From an uncultured Clostridia bacterium (lineage in GTDB: Bacteria; Bacillota; Clostridia; Christensenellales; UBA1242), in NCBI GenBank assembly GCA_934754335.1, contig CAKVHY010000006.1, forward strand, positions 1 to 53,956: DNA of 53,956 nt, in the 5' to 3' direction. Shown here piece after piece: positions 24,497-33,314 of the stretch. A program made the position numbers and the translations under genes. Under the pieces are notes generated by a model, which was given only the letters and a program-made list of their open reading frames with translations, ran no database searches and was not told where the DNA came from. Each line of letters begins with the position of its first letter. The stretch's first letter is position 1.

Positions 24497-25797
24497 TTTT
24501 TTGATTCCAATAAACTTAATACTTTATTTTTAAAGAATTCACCACGTTCTTCATAGCCCGAAAACTCATCAAAACTTGAGCATGCTGGAGAGAATAATAA
24601 AGTATCGTTTTCTTCTAGCATACCAACTCCAATCTCTATTGCATCACCTAATTTTTTTGCTTCAACGATTTTATAAAAACCAAACTTTTTTGCAGATTTC
24701 AAAACTCGTTTTTTTACATCTCCATACACGATAATTGCTTTTAGATTATACATATATGAAGCATTAAAGAACGCATCAAAATTTAGTTTTTTATCAACGC
24801 CACCAATTAGCAAAACAGTGGGCGTTTTACACAATTTTAGACTATTTTGCATAGCATGTATATTTGTAGCCTTACTATCGTTTATTATCACAAACTTAGA
24901 GATATTTGTCAATATTTCTCGTTTATTTGTCATGTTCTCATACTTTTTAGACAAATCTATCAAACATGTAAAATCTAATTTATAATATTCACACACGCAT
25001 AAAGTTGCTAACATATCATCATAAAAAATCTTATCAATATCTAAATTATTCATATCAAAAACAACTTTATTATTGGCATTTAATACCTTGTCATTTTCAT
25101 CTAAAAACAAACCATCACATTTACCTGTTTTTGAGAAAAAAGTCTTATTGCCTTCTATTCTAAAAGTGTTAATGCTCGTGATATAATCATCAAAATTTAA
25201 GATAGATAAATTAGGCTTATTTTTAAATAATTCAAATTTTGAATTGATATAATTTTTAAAAGTTTTATGTCTATCTAAATGGTCTTCAGCAACATTTAAA
25301 AGTACACAAACATTGGGTGCAAATTTGTCAACCGCCTCCAATTGAAACGAACTAACTTCACAAACTAAATAATCATATTTTGTTTCACACACGCTTGTAA
25401 GTGGCAATCCAATATTCCCAACTGCAACGCTCTTAAAACCATTTGAAAGTATTATATCATTAATTAATTTCGTGGTTGTAGTCTTGCCATTAGTACCTGT
25501 AATAGCAATAATTTTGGGCTTATATTTTAGATGCTCAAAACCAAACTCTAATTCACTAATAACCCTAATATTTTTTCTTTTTGCATACCTAACCCATTTA
25601 TTAAAAATTGAAATTGCTGGCGATATAACCACCAAGTCCACATCTTTAAAATGGTTCTTATTTAGTTTATGAATTGCATTAGGAATATTCGATTCATCAA
25701 AGATTAAATACTCAACTTTTTCTTTTATCAACACCTGTTCAACAGCCTTTCCACTTTTGCCATATCCCATTATTATCACTTTATTATAAGTCTCCAA
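24493..25797 (-). CDS. murD: UDP-N-acetylmuramoyl-L-alanine--D-glutamate ligase (MurD)
   Basis: Adds D-Glu to UDP-MurNAc-L-Ala in the cytosol. It is 434 aa, Mur ligase fold: dinucleotide-like N-terminal GYGKSGKAVEQVL, ATP-binding GTNGKTTTTK, central NVAEDHLDRH, and C-terminal LIGGVDKKLNFDAF and FSPACSSFDEFSGYEERGEF, the last a MurD hallmark. Overlaps ftsW by 4 nt. Confidence 0.96.
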   Translation of the reverse strand: METYNKVIIMGYGKSGKAVEQVLIKEKVEYLIFDESNIPNAIHKLNKNHFKDVDLVVISPAISIFNKWVRYAKRKNIRVISELEFGFEHLKYKPKIIAITGTNGKTTTTKLINDIILSNGFKSVAVGNIGLPLTSVCETKYDYLVCEVSSFQLEAVDKFAPNVCVLLNVAEDHLDRHKTFKNYINSKFELFKNKPNLSILNFDDYITSINTFRIEGNKTFFSKTGKCDGLFLDENDKVLNANNKVVFDMNNLDIDKIFYDDMLATLCVCEYYKLDFTCLIDLSKKYENMTNKREILTNISKFVIINDSKATNIHAMQNSLKLCKTPTVLLIGGVDKKLNFDAFFNASYMYNLKAIIVYGDVKKRVLKSAKKFGFYKIVEAKKLGDAIEIGVGMLEENDTLLFSPACSSFDEFSGYEERGEFFKNKVLSLLESKK

Positions 25798-25818
25798 ATC
25801 CGTTCTCCTTATAATAAA

Positions 25819-26820
25819 TTATATGCTTAAGATTATCGAAAAAACACTTAACATTAAAGTTATTATTGTATAAAGTACAACTATTTTATTTTCGTGCATG
25901 CCACATTGTTCAAAGTGATGATGCAATGGTGCCATTTTAAAAATTCTTTTTTTAGTTAGTTTATAAAATCCCACTTGTAAGATGATACTCAATGTGGTTA
26001 AAACATACATAAGTCCAACTATGAAAATCATCAAATATTGTCCACTAAATGAAACCATGCTCGCTAAAAATCCACCGAGCGCAAGGGAGCCAGTATCGCC
26101 CATAAATATCTTTGCTGGAAAACAATTTAATATTAAAAACGCTAATATACAACCCGCAACTCCGGCAGACAAGGTTATTAGATTATAGAATTCTTGCATT
26201 TGGGCGTTGCCAACAAACCCTGAATCAATCGTTTTTAAGTTTACTATTCCTATCAGAAATGCAAACGCTGTAATTGCAACAAATGTAACTGATCCAGCAA
26301 GTCCGTCTAACCCATCAACGAAATTTACACTATTAACGACCGCTGTATAAAAAATCATTACAAAAGGAACAATCCACCAGCCAATCTGAACTGATTTATC
26401 AGTAAAAGGAATTAGTATTTTATCTCCAATCAAAGAACTATTATAAACAAAGAAGCCTAGAATTAGCCCCAAGCCTACTTGTCCAATAAACTTCTGATAT
26501 GCCCTAAGTCCCAAATTCTGCTTAAATTTAATCTTAATAAAATCATCTAAAAAGCCCAGTAATCCAAAACCAAGCATTGCAAGCAAAGTCACAAGTGCTA
26601 AAGTGTTATTTCCTTTAGCAACAAATATAAAGGAAAAGATAGAACCAAATATAAATATTAGCCCGCCCATTGTAAGCGTTCCTTGTTTACTTTTATGTTT
26701 TTCAACATAGGAAAGAATGCTTTGCTTACCTTTCATCAACTTTATCAATTTGATTACAAGCGGAGCAATGCCCAACGAAAACATAAACGAAATTAGAAAA
26801 CAAAGCAATATTTTTTGCAT
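25819..26820 (-). CDS. mraY: Phospho-N-acetylmuramoyl-pentapeptide-transferase (MraY)
   Basis: Forms lipid I on undecaprenyl phosphate at the inner face of the membrane. It is 333 aa with about ten TM segments. GTLTMGGLIFIFG, the NSVNFVDGLDGLAGS motif (catalytic Asp residues), FMGDTGSLALGG and APLHHHFEQCGMHE with the His triplet are diagnostic. Confidence 0.97.
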   Translation of the reverse strand: MQKILLCFLISFMFSLGIAPLVIKLIKLMKGKQSILSYVEKHKSKQGTLTMGGLIFIFGSIFSFIFVAKGNNTLALVTLLAMLGFGLLGFLDDFIKIKFKQNLGLRAYQKFIGQVGLGLILGFFVYNSSLIGDKILIPFTDKSVQIGWWIVPFVMIFYTAVVNSVNFVDGLDGLAGSVTFVAITAFAFLIGIVNLKTIDSGFVGNAQMQEFYNLITLSAGVAGCILAFLILNCFPAKIFMGDTGSLALGGFLASMVSFSGQYLMIFIVGLMYVLTTLSIILQVGFYKLTKKRIFKMAPLHHHFEQCGMHENKIVVLYTIITLMLSVFSIILSI

Positions 26821-26829
26821 ATCTTTAAC

Positions 26830-28272
26830 CTATTTATTTAAAAGTTTTTTCACCACATCAACATCTGAATAATCAACAAGATTTCCCTTTATCTTCTGAT
26901 ACTTCTCTGCACCTTTTCCAAGCAAAACCAAAGTATCGTTTTTAAGTAAGCCATCAAAGGCACTTTTGATAGCAGTTTCTCTATCTTCAATTATTTCATA
27001 TTTGCACTTTTTTATTCCTGCAACTATATCCTTTGAAATTTCTTCCACGCTAGTATTATTAGGATTATCTGCAGTAAGAACTAAATAATCAGAATACTTA
27101 TCAGCCACTTCCCCCATTAGTTTTCTTTTATTCTTATCAGCATACTCCACACAACCAAACAATGTTATTATTCTACCTTTTCTTAACATTTTTACTAGCG
27201 AAAGAGTTTTTTCAAATCCATCGGGAGTATGTGCAAAATCAATTATAACTTTAATATTATTATTTAATTCAAAAACATTAAATCTTCCGTCAACACGTTC
27301 CAATTCCTTAAGCGCTTTCTCAATACATGAAACATTACAATTTAACATAAGTCCAGCAGTAATTCCTGCAAGTATGTTATAAACATTAAAATCACCAACT
27401 AGTTTAGTATTTATCTTAAGCAATACATCATTTGAGTTTGCTATGAATGAAGTACCTTTCATACTTGTTTTTATATTAACCGCAAATGTATTCGATGGAT
27501 TAAATATACCATAAGTAAGATATGGAATTTTTAGTTTATTAATTAACTCTTTACCATATTTATCATCAATATTAACTATCGCATTTTTCATGTTTGTTTC
27601 ATTAAAAAAGTTTAATTTCACATTCGAATAGTTTTCCATTGAACCAAAAAAATCTAAATGTTCATTTGATATATTTGTAAATATTCCTATTTCAGATTTA
27701 ACGCCATACAATTTATTAAGGAATATCGCATGAGCGCTTGCTTCTATAATCACATATTCTATTTTAAAAGCAACTAACTGACTAAAAATATAATGCATTT
27801 CAATCGGATCAGGAGTTGTTAGATCACATGGCAACGACAATTCTTCATCAAAAAACACTCCGTTTGTGCCAATAACCCCCACACTCTTGCCACAAGTCCT
27901 TAGTATTTTGGCTAAAATCATGCTAGTTGTTGTTTTGCCATTTGTTCCAACAATAGAAACAATCTTTAATTTATCTGACGCTTTATCATAGAAATTTTTT
28001 GCGATTTGAGACATCGCGATTCGTGTGTTCGGAACTAAAATTTGCGGGATATCATAAGGCAAGAACTTTTCAACAACTAATGCAACCGCTCCATTTTCAA
28101 TTGCTTCTGACGCAAAATCATGTCCATTAACTTTAGTCCCGGTAATACAAAAATACAGAGAATTTCTTTCACAATCCTTTGACGAATGAAACAGCGAATT
28201 AATATTAACATCTTTAAAGTTTTGTTTGGATAATACTTGAACATTTTCAAGTAGTTGAGATAATTTTTTCAT
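26830..28272 (-). CDS. murE: UDP-MurNAc-tripeptide ligase (MurE)
   Basis: Adds the third stem-peptide residue. I start at 28272 (MKKLSQLLENV, 480 aa) because GGAG sits 6 nt upstream; a start 48 nt earlier adds unrelated residues. ATP-binding GTNGKTTTS, the carbamylated-Lys region (Lys219), and the C-terminal IIDFAHTPDGFEKTL and NKRKLMG are present. The substrate-selecting motif is DNPN (402-405) and not the DNPR of meso-diaminopimelate MurE, so the third residue may not be mDAP. murF does not follow. Confidence 0.95.
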   Translation of the reverse strand: MKKLSQLLENVQVLSKQNFKDVNINSLFHSSKDCERNSLYFCITGTKVNGHDFASEAIENGAVALVVEKFLPYDIPQILVPNTRIAMSQIAKNFYDKASDKLKIVSIVGTNGKTTTSMILAKILRTCGKSVGVIGTNGVFFDEELSLPCDLTTPDPIEMHYIFSQLVAFKIEYVIIEASAHAIFLNKLYGVKSEIGIFTNISNEHLDFFGSMENYSNVKLNFFNETNMKNAIVNIDDKYGKELINKLKIPYLTYGIFNPSNTFAVNIKTSMKGTSFIANSNDVLLKINTKLVGDFNVYNILAGITAGLMLNCNVSCIEKALKELERVDGRFNVFELNNNIKVIIDFAHTPDGFEKTLSLVKMLRKGRIITLFGCVEYADKNKRKLMGEVADKYSDYLVLTADNPNNTSVEEISKDIVAGIKKCKYEIIEDRETAIKSAFDGLLKNDTLVLLGKGAEKYQKIKGNLVDYSDVDVVKKLLNK

Positions 28273-28340
28273 TTCTTTCTCCATTTTTCTAAAGTTATAA
28301 TATTTTATTATATTAAACATATGAATTTTACAAATGTATA

Positions 28341-28379
28341 AAAAAAGACAAAATATTTTTTTAGAAAATCTTGTCTTTT
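28341..28379 (-). terminator. Possible terminator between the PBP gene and murE
   Basis: AAAAGACAA / TTGTCTTTT stem (28371-28379 with 28343-28351), 19-nt loop that is itself AT-complementary, followed on the minus strand by TTTTTT. It may partly uncouple murE-mraY-murD-ftsW from the upstream dcw genes. Confidence 0.55.
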
Positions 28380-28397
28380 ATATATTTTTCAACAAAT

Positions 28398-30302
28398 TTA
28401 AGCAGTTAACACCACAATAGCATATTTATAAAGCATTGTTGAAGGTGCTGGGGTTTGCGAAGTTATGTAGTAGCCCTCACCCGAAATTTCAAATTGCAGG
28501 CATAAAGCATTTAAGATGTTTACTGCTTCAACTACACTTTTTCCAACCAGGTTTGGCATTTCAATATTTCGCTCCATCTTCGCCTTATCTTCTTCCAAGT
28601 TCATTGGTTCATACTTTAAATAATCCAGCATATCAATCATGATTTCTTTCGCATATGGCGTTGCAACAACACTACCAAAATAATTACCAGCACTTGGCTC
28701 ATCAGCAATTATTAGAACTGCATACTCAGGCTTATCTGCCGGGAAAGCACCGATGAAAGAACTTATGTACTTATCTCCAATTGCACCGTTTATATATTTC
28801 TGACTTGTTCCTGTTTTTCCACCCACTCTAAATCCTTCAATAAATGCATTTATTCCTGAATACTGTTTTACAACTTGCTCAAACATTCCCCTTATTTTTT
28901 CACTTGTATCTTCCGATACTGTGGTTCTAATCTTAGATGGAGAATTTTCATAAATTGTTGTGCCAAATGAATCTGTTACACTTTTAACCAAATACGGTTT
29001 CATTAAATTTCCACCATTTAACACTGAACAGATTGCTGTAATCAACTGAATTGGACTAACCGCTATAGCCTGCCCAAAACCCATTCTCGCCAAGTCTACA
29101 TTTTTGGCATCTTCCTTATTCATAAGTATTCCACTTGCTTCACCTAAGAAATCAACCCCGAGCGTGTTACCAAGTCCATACTTACTAAAATATTCGTACA
29201 TTCTGTCTTTGCCAAGCCTTAATGCCAAATCAACAAATACTGTGTTACAACTATTACAAAGCCCTTCTGTAAGCGTCTGACTACCATGGCCTATAGATTT
29301 CCAACACTTTATCTTTTCACCATCAAGCATACAAAATCCCGGATCATAGAACGTATCGCTTAAATGCGCTACGCCGGCATCAAGAGCAGAAGCCATTGTT
29401 AAAACTTTAAAAGTAGAGCCCGGTTCGTAAACGTCCACAATTGACAAATTCCTAACGTTATCTAACAGAGTTTTAACATCATTTCTAGGCGGACTATTCA
29501 AATCAAAAGAGGGTTTTGAACTTAACGCCACAATTTCGCCGGTATTTACATTCATCACAATTGATGTTGCAGTTTTTGGTTTTTGCTCTTCCATTAAATG
29601 CACAAGTGCTTTCTCACATGCTTTTTGAATATTAACATCAATTGTTAAATTCAAATCACAACCACTGATTGAAGGAATATAGTAATTTAAAGTGTTTTCA
29701 ATTTTTACTCCATTAACATCACTTTGTTCCACTGCGTAACCATCAACGCCAGTCAAATACTTATCATATTGCGCCTCCAAACCAGCCTGTCCAATATTAT
29801 CAATAGTAGTAAAACCTAAAAGTTGAGTTGCCAAATCTCCATATGGATAATATCTTGAATTGTTTTCACTTAGTTTTATACCTTTAACATTCGCTGTTTT
29901 TAACTTTTCAGCCTGCTCGTTTTCAATTTGCATTTTAATTAGCACTTCGCTATATTGCTTTTGAGAAATTTTTGAAATCAATGTTTCGTATTCTAGCCCT
30001 AAAGTTTCGCTCAATGTAAGTGCCACAAGATTTTCATTTTCAACCATACTAGGTCTAACATAAACGTCATATGTAGTATGACTAACCGCCAAAGCAACTC
30101 CATTAGAATCGTAAATATTGCCACGTTTAGCATTTAGTGGCAAATCTCTACTCCACTGATCCTGTGCTTTCATTTGCAACCAATTTCTATTGATTATTTG
30201 CAAATACACAAGTCTAAATACTATTATCAAAAAAATAAAGGTTACAAGCAAAAATATCGCTAATAACCTCTTTTGTAACGAATTTATTGAATTGTTTAAC
30301 AA
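28398..30302 (-). CDS. Class B penicillin-binding protein with PASTA domain (FtsI/SpoVD-like)
   Basis: 634-aa bitopic transpeptidase. One TM helix (about 11-33), PBP dimerisation domain with RGNIYDSNG, then the transpeptidase: Ser296 and Lys299 in EPGSTFK, SCN at 351-353, KTG at 496-498. A C-terminal PASTA domain (about 575-634) starts MPNLVGKSVVEAVNIL. In this position the gene is either the septal PBP (FtsI/PBP2B) or the spore-cortex SpoVD, which share this architecture; the sequence alone does not choose. It forms a pair with FtsW. Confidence 0.93.
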   Translation of the reverse strand: MLNNSINSLQKRLLAIFLLVTFIFLIIVFRLVYLQIINRNWLQMKAQDQWSRDLPLNAKRGNIYDSNGVALAVSHTTYDVYVRPSMVENENLVALTLSETLGLEYETLISKISQKQYSEVLIKMQIENEQAEKLKTANVKGIKLSENNSRYYPYGDLATQLLGFTTIDNIGQAGLEAQYDKYLTGVDGYAVEQSDVNGVKIENTLNYYIPSISGCDLNLTIDVNIQKACEKALVHLMEEQKPKTATSIVMNVNTGEIVALSSKPSFDLNSPPRNDVKTLLDNVRNLSIVDVYEPGSTFKVLTMASALDAGVAHLSDTFYDPGFCMLDGEKIKCWKSIGHGSQTLTEGLCNSCNTVFVDLALRLGKDRMYEYFSKYGLGNTLGVDFLGEASGILMNKEDAKNVDLARMGFGQAIAVSPIQLITAICSVLNGGNLMKPYLVKSVTDSFGTTIYENSPSKIRTTVSEDTSEKIRGMFEQVVKQYSGINAFIEGFRVGGKTGTSQKYINGAIGDKYISSFIGAFPADKPEYAVLIIADEPSAGNYFGSVVATPYAKEIMIDMLDYLKYEPMNLEEDKAKMERNIEMPNLVGKSVVEAVNILNALCLQFEISGEGYYITSQTPAPSTMLYKYAIVVLTA

Positions 30303-30305
30303 ATA

Positions 30306-30887
30306 TTAACCTCCAACAAATAATCTGCTGATGAAATTGCAGAACGCATCAAACCAGTTCGTTTCTCCTTTTAATTCGTAAACTTGACTAGTTTCTCCTA
30401 ATTCGATTGTGATAATTGCATCGTCAGTTATTGGAGAGAATCCTTGTGCTTCAAGTTTTTCTCTTATTTTAGCCTCATTCTGTTCTGTCATTTCAACAAT
30501 CTGATTATAACTATTCTGCTCAGCCATAACATTGTTTTGCAATATTTGTATGCCATTACCTAAAGAATTTATAACAAAAATATTATAAATTACCATAAAT
30601 AACATTAACGCAACTATCAAAGATGCACTTGTAATAAACAATTTAGACCTAAAAGACAATTTTTCTTTTTCAATTGCATTTGCTTTAACCAACGTTAGAT
30701 TTTTTAAATCTGTGTCGTTAACAGTTACTTGGTCGTACTCAGCAAACAAATCTCTTACTTTATCTGAATTGTACTTATCAAATTTCTTTACTTGGCTTGA
30801 AACAACATTTTGATAAGGCTCTTCAAAATCCTTACCAATAACTGTGTTTGCTTTTTCATCAAGTATTAATTTTTTGTATGCACCCAT
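30306..30887 (-). CDS. FtsL-like division protein
   Basis: 193 aa in the ftsL slot between rsmH and the class B PBP gene. One TM helix (about 80-105), a cytoplasmic N-terminus of about 80 residues, and an extracytoplasmic coiled-coil-like stretch (LQNNVMAEQNSYNQIVEMTE). FtsL forms the trimer with FtsQ and FtsB that activates FtsWI. FtsL is poorly conserved, so the call rests on topology and location. The cytoplasmic part is longer than usual. Confidence 0.7.
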   Translation of the reverse strand: MGAYKKLILDEKANTVIGKDFEEPYQNVVSSQVKKFDKYNSDKVRDLFAEYDQVTVNDTDLKNLTLVKANAIEKEKLSFRSKLFITSASLIVALMLFMVIYNIFVINSLGNGIQILQNNVMAEQNSYNQIVEMTEQNEAKIREKLEAQGFSPITDDAIITIELGETSQVYELKGETNWFDAFCNFISRLFVGG

Positions 30888-30904
30888 TTTTCATTCCTCC
30901 AAAA

Positions 30905-31837
30905 TTAAATCTTCTCAGCAATCCTTAATTTTGCACTAGTACTACGTTTATTCTCTTTTTGCTCCTTCTCTGTTGGTATAATCGGTTTTTTATTTATAAG
31001 TTTAACTTCTGCTTTATGATGACAAATACAAATTGGACTATGTTTATCACACAAGCAATCAGTTGACAACTTTTTAAACACATTTTTCACTGCTCTATCT
31101 TCTAGCGAATGGAATGTTATAATCACAAACCTTCCACCGCTTTTTAGTACATGTGACATATTCTCTAATTTTTCTTCAAGATCTTCCAACTCATGATTTA
31201 CTTCAATCCTAATTGCTTGGAAAACCTTAGTGGCTCCGCTCCTGCCAGTATTGTACTTCTTAGGAATACAAGACTCGACAAGATCGGATAATTCAATAGT
31301 TGTTTCAATAGGTTTTATCATTCTTTGTTTTACTATTTTCTCAACTATTTTTCTCGCATTTTGTTCTTCGCCATATTCATATAAAATCTTTAACAACTTT
31401 TCTTTTGAATATGAATTTACCACCGTGTACGCAGTTAGGTCTTTGGTTTGATCCATCCTCATATCTAAAGGTGCATCAAACCTATACGAAAATCCCCGTT
31501 CTGCTGTATCTAGTTGATAACTACTAACTCCCAAATCCAATAGTATTCCATCTACCTTGTCAATTTTAAGACCTGCTAAAACTTCATTTAAATTTTTAAA
31601 ATCAGACTTAACAAATACAATCCTAGAATCGCTTTCGAATTTGTTTCTTCCATTGTTTAAGGCATCATCATCTTTATCTATTGCTATCAACTTGCCCGTG
31701 GTTAAACGTTTTAGTATTTCAGAACTATGACCTCCTCCGCCGAAAGTGCCATCTACATATATGCCATCTTCCTTAATAGCCAAGCCTTCAATACACTCGT
31801 TTAACAAAACTGGTGTGTGATTAAAATGTTTTTCCAT
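30905..31837 (-). CDS. rsmH: 16S rRNA m4C1402 methyltransferase (RsmH)
   Basis: Methylates N4 of C1402 in 16S rRNA with SAM. It is 310 aa. HTPVLLNECIEGL, the SAM loop DGTFGGGGHSSEIL, DLGVSSYQLDTAERGFSYR, and TFHSLEDRAVKNVFK are diagnostic. Its start codon overlaps the mraZ stop by one base. Confidence 0.97.
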   Translation of the reverse strand: MEKHFNHTPVLLNECIEGLAIKEDGIYVDGTFGGGGHSSEILKRLTTGKLIAIDKDDDALNNGRNKFESDSRIVFVKSDFKNLNEVLAGLKIDKVDGILLDLGVSSYQLDTAERGFSYRFDAPLDMRMDQTKDLTAYTVVNSYSKEKLLKILYEYGEEQNARKIVEKIVKQRMIKPIETTIELSDLVESCIPKKYNTGRSGATKVFQAIRIEVNHELEDLEEKLENMSHVLKSGGRFVIITFHSLEDRAVKNVFKKLSTDCLCDKHSPICICHHKAEVKLINKKPIIPTEKEQKENKRSTSAKLRIAEKI

Positions 31838-32268
31838 TACACATTATACTTCCCTAGATTGCTTAAAACCTTATCAAATGAACTATCGCCCATCAAATAA
31901 GCATTCCAGTTTTCTTCGCTCCAAATTTCAATCCTGTTTCCCACACCAACAAAAACAACATTTTTATTTATCTTTGCGAATTCTTTTAATGCTAAAGGAA
32001 GTAAGAATCTGCCATGTGCATCTTCCATAACTTCAAAAGATGAACTAAGCAATGCTCTAATTGGCTTTTGCGCTTCCAAATCAAAAGTTGGAACTTCCAT
32101 AAGTTTATTTAAAAACTGATTTTCAAAATAAGTTTTATTAAAAACAAATAGGCAACCATTTGTACCCTTTGTGATTACAAACTCATTTTTTAAGTCTGTT
32201 TTTAACTTCGCTGGAATTCTCATTCTTCCCTTTTCATCTATTTGATGAGAAAACTCGCCAAAGAACAT
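31837..32268 (-). CDS. mraZ: Transcriptional regulator MraZ
   Basis: 143-aa AbrB-like double-domain protein, first gene of the dcw cluster. FSHQIDEKGRMRIPAKLK and the second-half repeat EDAHGRFLLPLALKEFAKI are the two SpoVT-AbrB type motifs. MraZ binds repeated TGG-type boxes in its own promoter and represses the cluster; such boxes are visible at 32297-32330. Confidence 0.96.
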   Translation of the reverse strand: MFFGEFSHQIDEKGRMRIPAKLKTDLKNEFVITKGTNGCLFVFNKTYFENQFLNKLMEVPTFDLEAQKPIRALLSSSFEVMEDAHGRFLLPLALKEFAKINKNVVFVGVGNRIEIWSEENWNAYLMGDSSFDKVLSNLGKYNV

Positions 32269-32288
32269 ATTCTCTCCTTTACGATTTT

Positions 32289-32330
32289 ATTATATACCAA
32301 TTTTTGACCACTTCCAACCATTTTTAACCA
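32289..32330 (-). promoter_or_regulatory. mraZ promoter with MraZ-box array
   Basis: On the minus strand: -35 TTGGAA (32312-32317), 17-bp spacer, -10 TATAAT (32289-32294). Four TGG triplets (CCA on plus at 32297, 32308, 32318 and 32328) recur at 11, 10 and 10 bp, one helical turn apart, across the -35 and spacer. This matches the periodic direct repeats that MraZ binds in other bacteria. Confidence 0.75.
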
Positions 32331-32339
32331 CTTTAACAA

Positions 32340-32366
32340 CTTTTTTTAATAAATTATTAAAAAAAG
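32340..32366. repeat. 27-bp AT-only palindrome
   Basis: Perfect inverted repeat of 13-bp arms around one central A, G/C only at the outermost pair. It lies 23 bp upstream of the mraZ -35. It could act as a weak bidirectional terminator or as bendable upstream DNA; no stronger evidence. Confidence 0.5.
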
Positions 32367-32407
32367 AGCATGTTTTGAACAAATTTTATTTTCTAAAGAT
32401 AAACGAC

Positions 32408-32504
32408 TGGGGAACTTTTTCGCTTAATACATTTAAGCGAATTTGTCTTTTTCAAAGACAAAAACTCCCGCAGGCAAACGCCCACGGGAGTTAAAAGTTC
32501 CCCA
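32408..32504. other. 97-bp four-way-junction (cruciform) element
   Basis: A 12-bp perfect outer stem (32408-32419 with 32493-32504) closes exactly around three perfect hairpins: 8 bp with a 5-nt loop (32420-32440), 9 bp with a 3-nt loop (32442-32462), and 8 bp (32463-32492) whose 14-nt loop has an inner GGC/GCC stem. Only one base (32441) is unpaired between helices. It lies 4 nt past the stop of the metallophosphoesterase gene and upstream of the mraZ promoter. On the minus strand the third hairpin ends in TTTTTG, so part may act as a terminator. It is richer in G+C than its surroundings. Confidence 0.8.
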
Positions 32505-32508
32505 ACCC

Positions 32509-33207
32509 TTAATATATTTTTACCAGTTTATTCCCAACCAAATCACAAGAAGTTAGAATATACTGAATTTTATTCTTAGTAAATTTCATTTTGTAGCCTT
32601 TATCATAAGCATGAAGATGCCCGTAAACCACTTTATTTACGCCATATTTTTCAAACAATTCAGTAAATTCATTCTTTTCGCATTTATTATTCATTGGCGG
32701 ATAATGTTGCATAACAATTAAATTATCTCCATCATTCATTAAAGCCCTTCCATTCTTTAAAGATAATTCCATGCGAATAAGTTCTCTTTTATATATCTTT
32801 TCATCATCAGCACTTTTGAATTTACCATTCTCTTTTGCCGTCCAGCCACGACTTCCACAAATCACATAATTTCCAATTTTTATTGCGTCGTTTTGCAAGG
32901 CAAAAGTCTTATTATCAAGTTCTGCCCTTAAAGCGGAAATACTATTCCACCAATAATCATGATTACCTTTAATAAACACTTTATTTCCTTTAAAGGATTT
33001 TAAATATTTTAAATCGTTTTTAACTTCATCAAACCGCATAGCCCAAGAGATATCTCCAGCGATTAAAACAATATCTTCCTCTGAGACTTTTTTATTCCAA
33101 TCCTTTTCAATATCTTCTAGATAATTCTCCCAAACCGGCCCAAATATATTCATTGGTTTATCAACAGACAAACTTAAATGTAAATCAGAAATTGCATATA
33201 CTTTCAT
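32509..33207 (-). CDS. Metallophosphoesterase
   Basis: 232 aa from the ATG at 33207 (MKVYAISDLHLS; SD AAGGA upstream). Calcineurin-like motifs in order: DLH near the start, GDISWAMRF, KGNHDYWW, and late MQHYPP and YGHLHAYD. It should hydrolyse phosphomono- or diesters with two metal ions in the cytosol; the substrate is unknown. It ends next to the four-way-junction element. Confidence 0.92.
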   Translation of the reverse strand: MKVYAISDLHLSLSVDKPMNIFGPVWENYLEDIEKDWNKKVSEEDIVLIAGDISWAMRFDEVKNDLKYLKSFKGNKVFIKGNHDYWWNSISALRAELDNKTFALQNDAIKIGNYVICGSRGWTAKENGKFKSADDEKIYKRELIRMELSLKNGRALMNDGDNLIVMQHYPPMNNKCEKNEFTELFEKYGVNKVVYGHLHAYDKGYKMKFTKNKIQYILTSCDLVGNKLVKIY

Positions 33208-33272
33208 AAATTTTCCTTCTATCTCTAATAGCATATCAAAATATTAAGAAAATTACAAGCAAACTACAAAAT

Positions 33273-33306
33273 AAAAAATGCCAGTTATCATCAACTGGCA
33301 TTTTTT
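33273..33306. terminator. Strong bidirectional terminator
   Basis: Perfect 14-bp stem (33273-33286 with 33293-33306), 6-nt loop, TGCCAGTT core, T-tracts on both strands. It ends the 33315-33968 gene on the minus strand. Confidence 0.92.
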
Positions 33307-33314
33307 AAGTTTTA

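Noticed and set aside
32340..32366. 27-bp AT palindrome as an attachment site or strong terminator
   Set aside because: It contains almost only A and T, there is no integrase nearby, and AT-only hairpins are weak terminators; listed only as a repeat.
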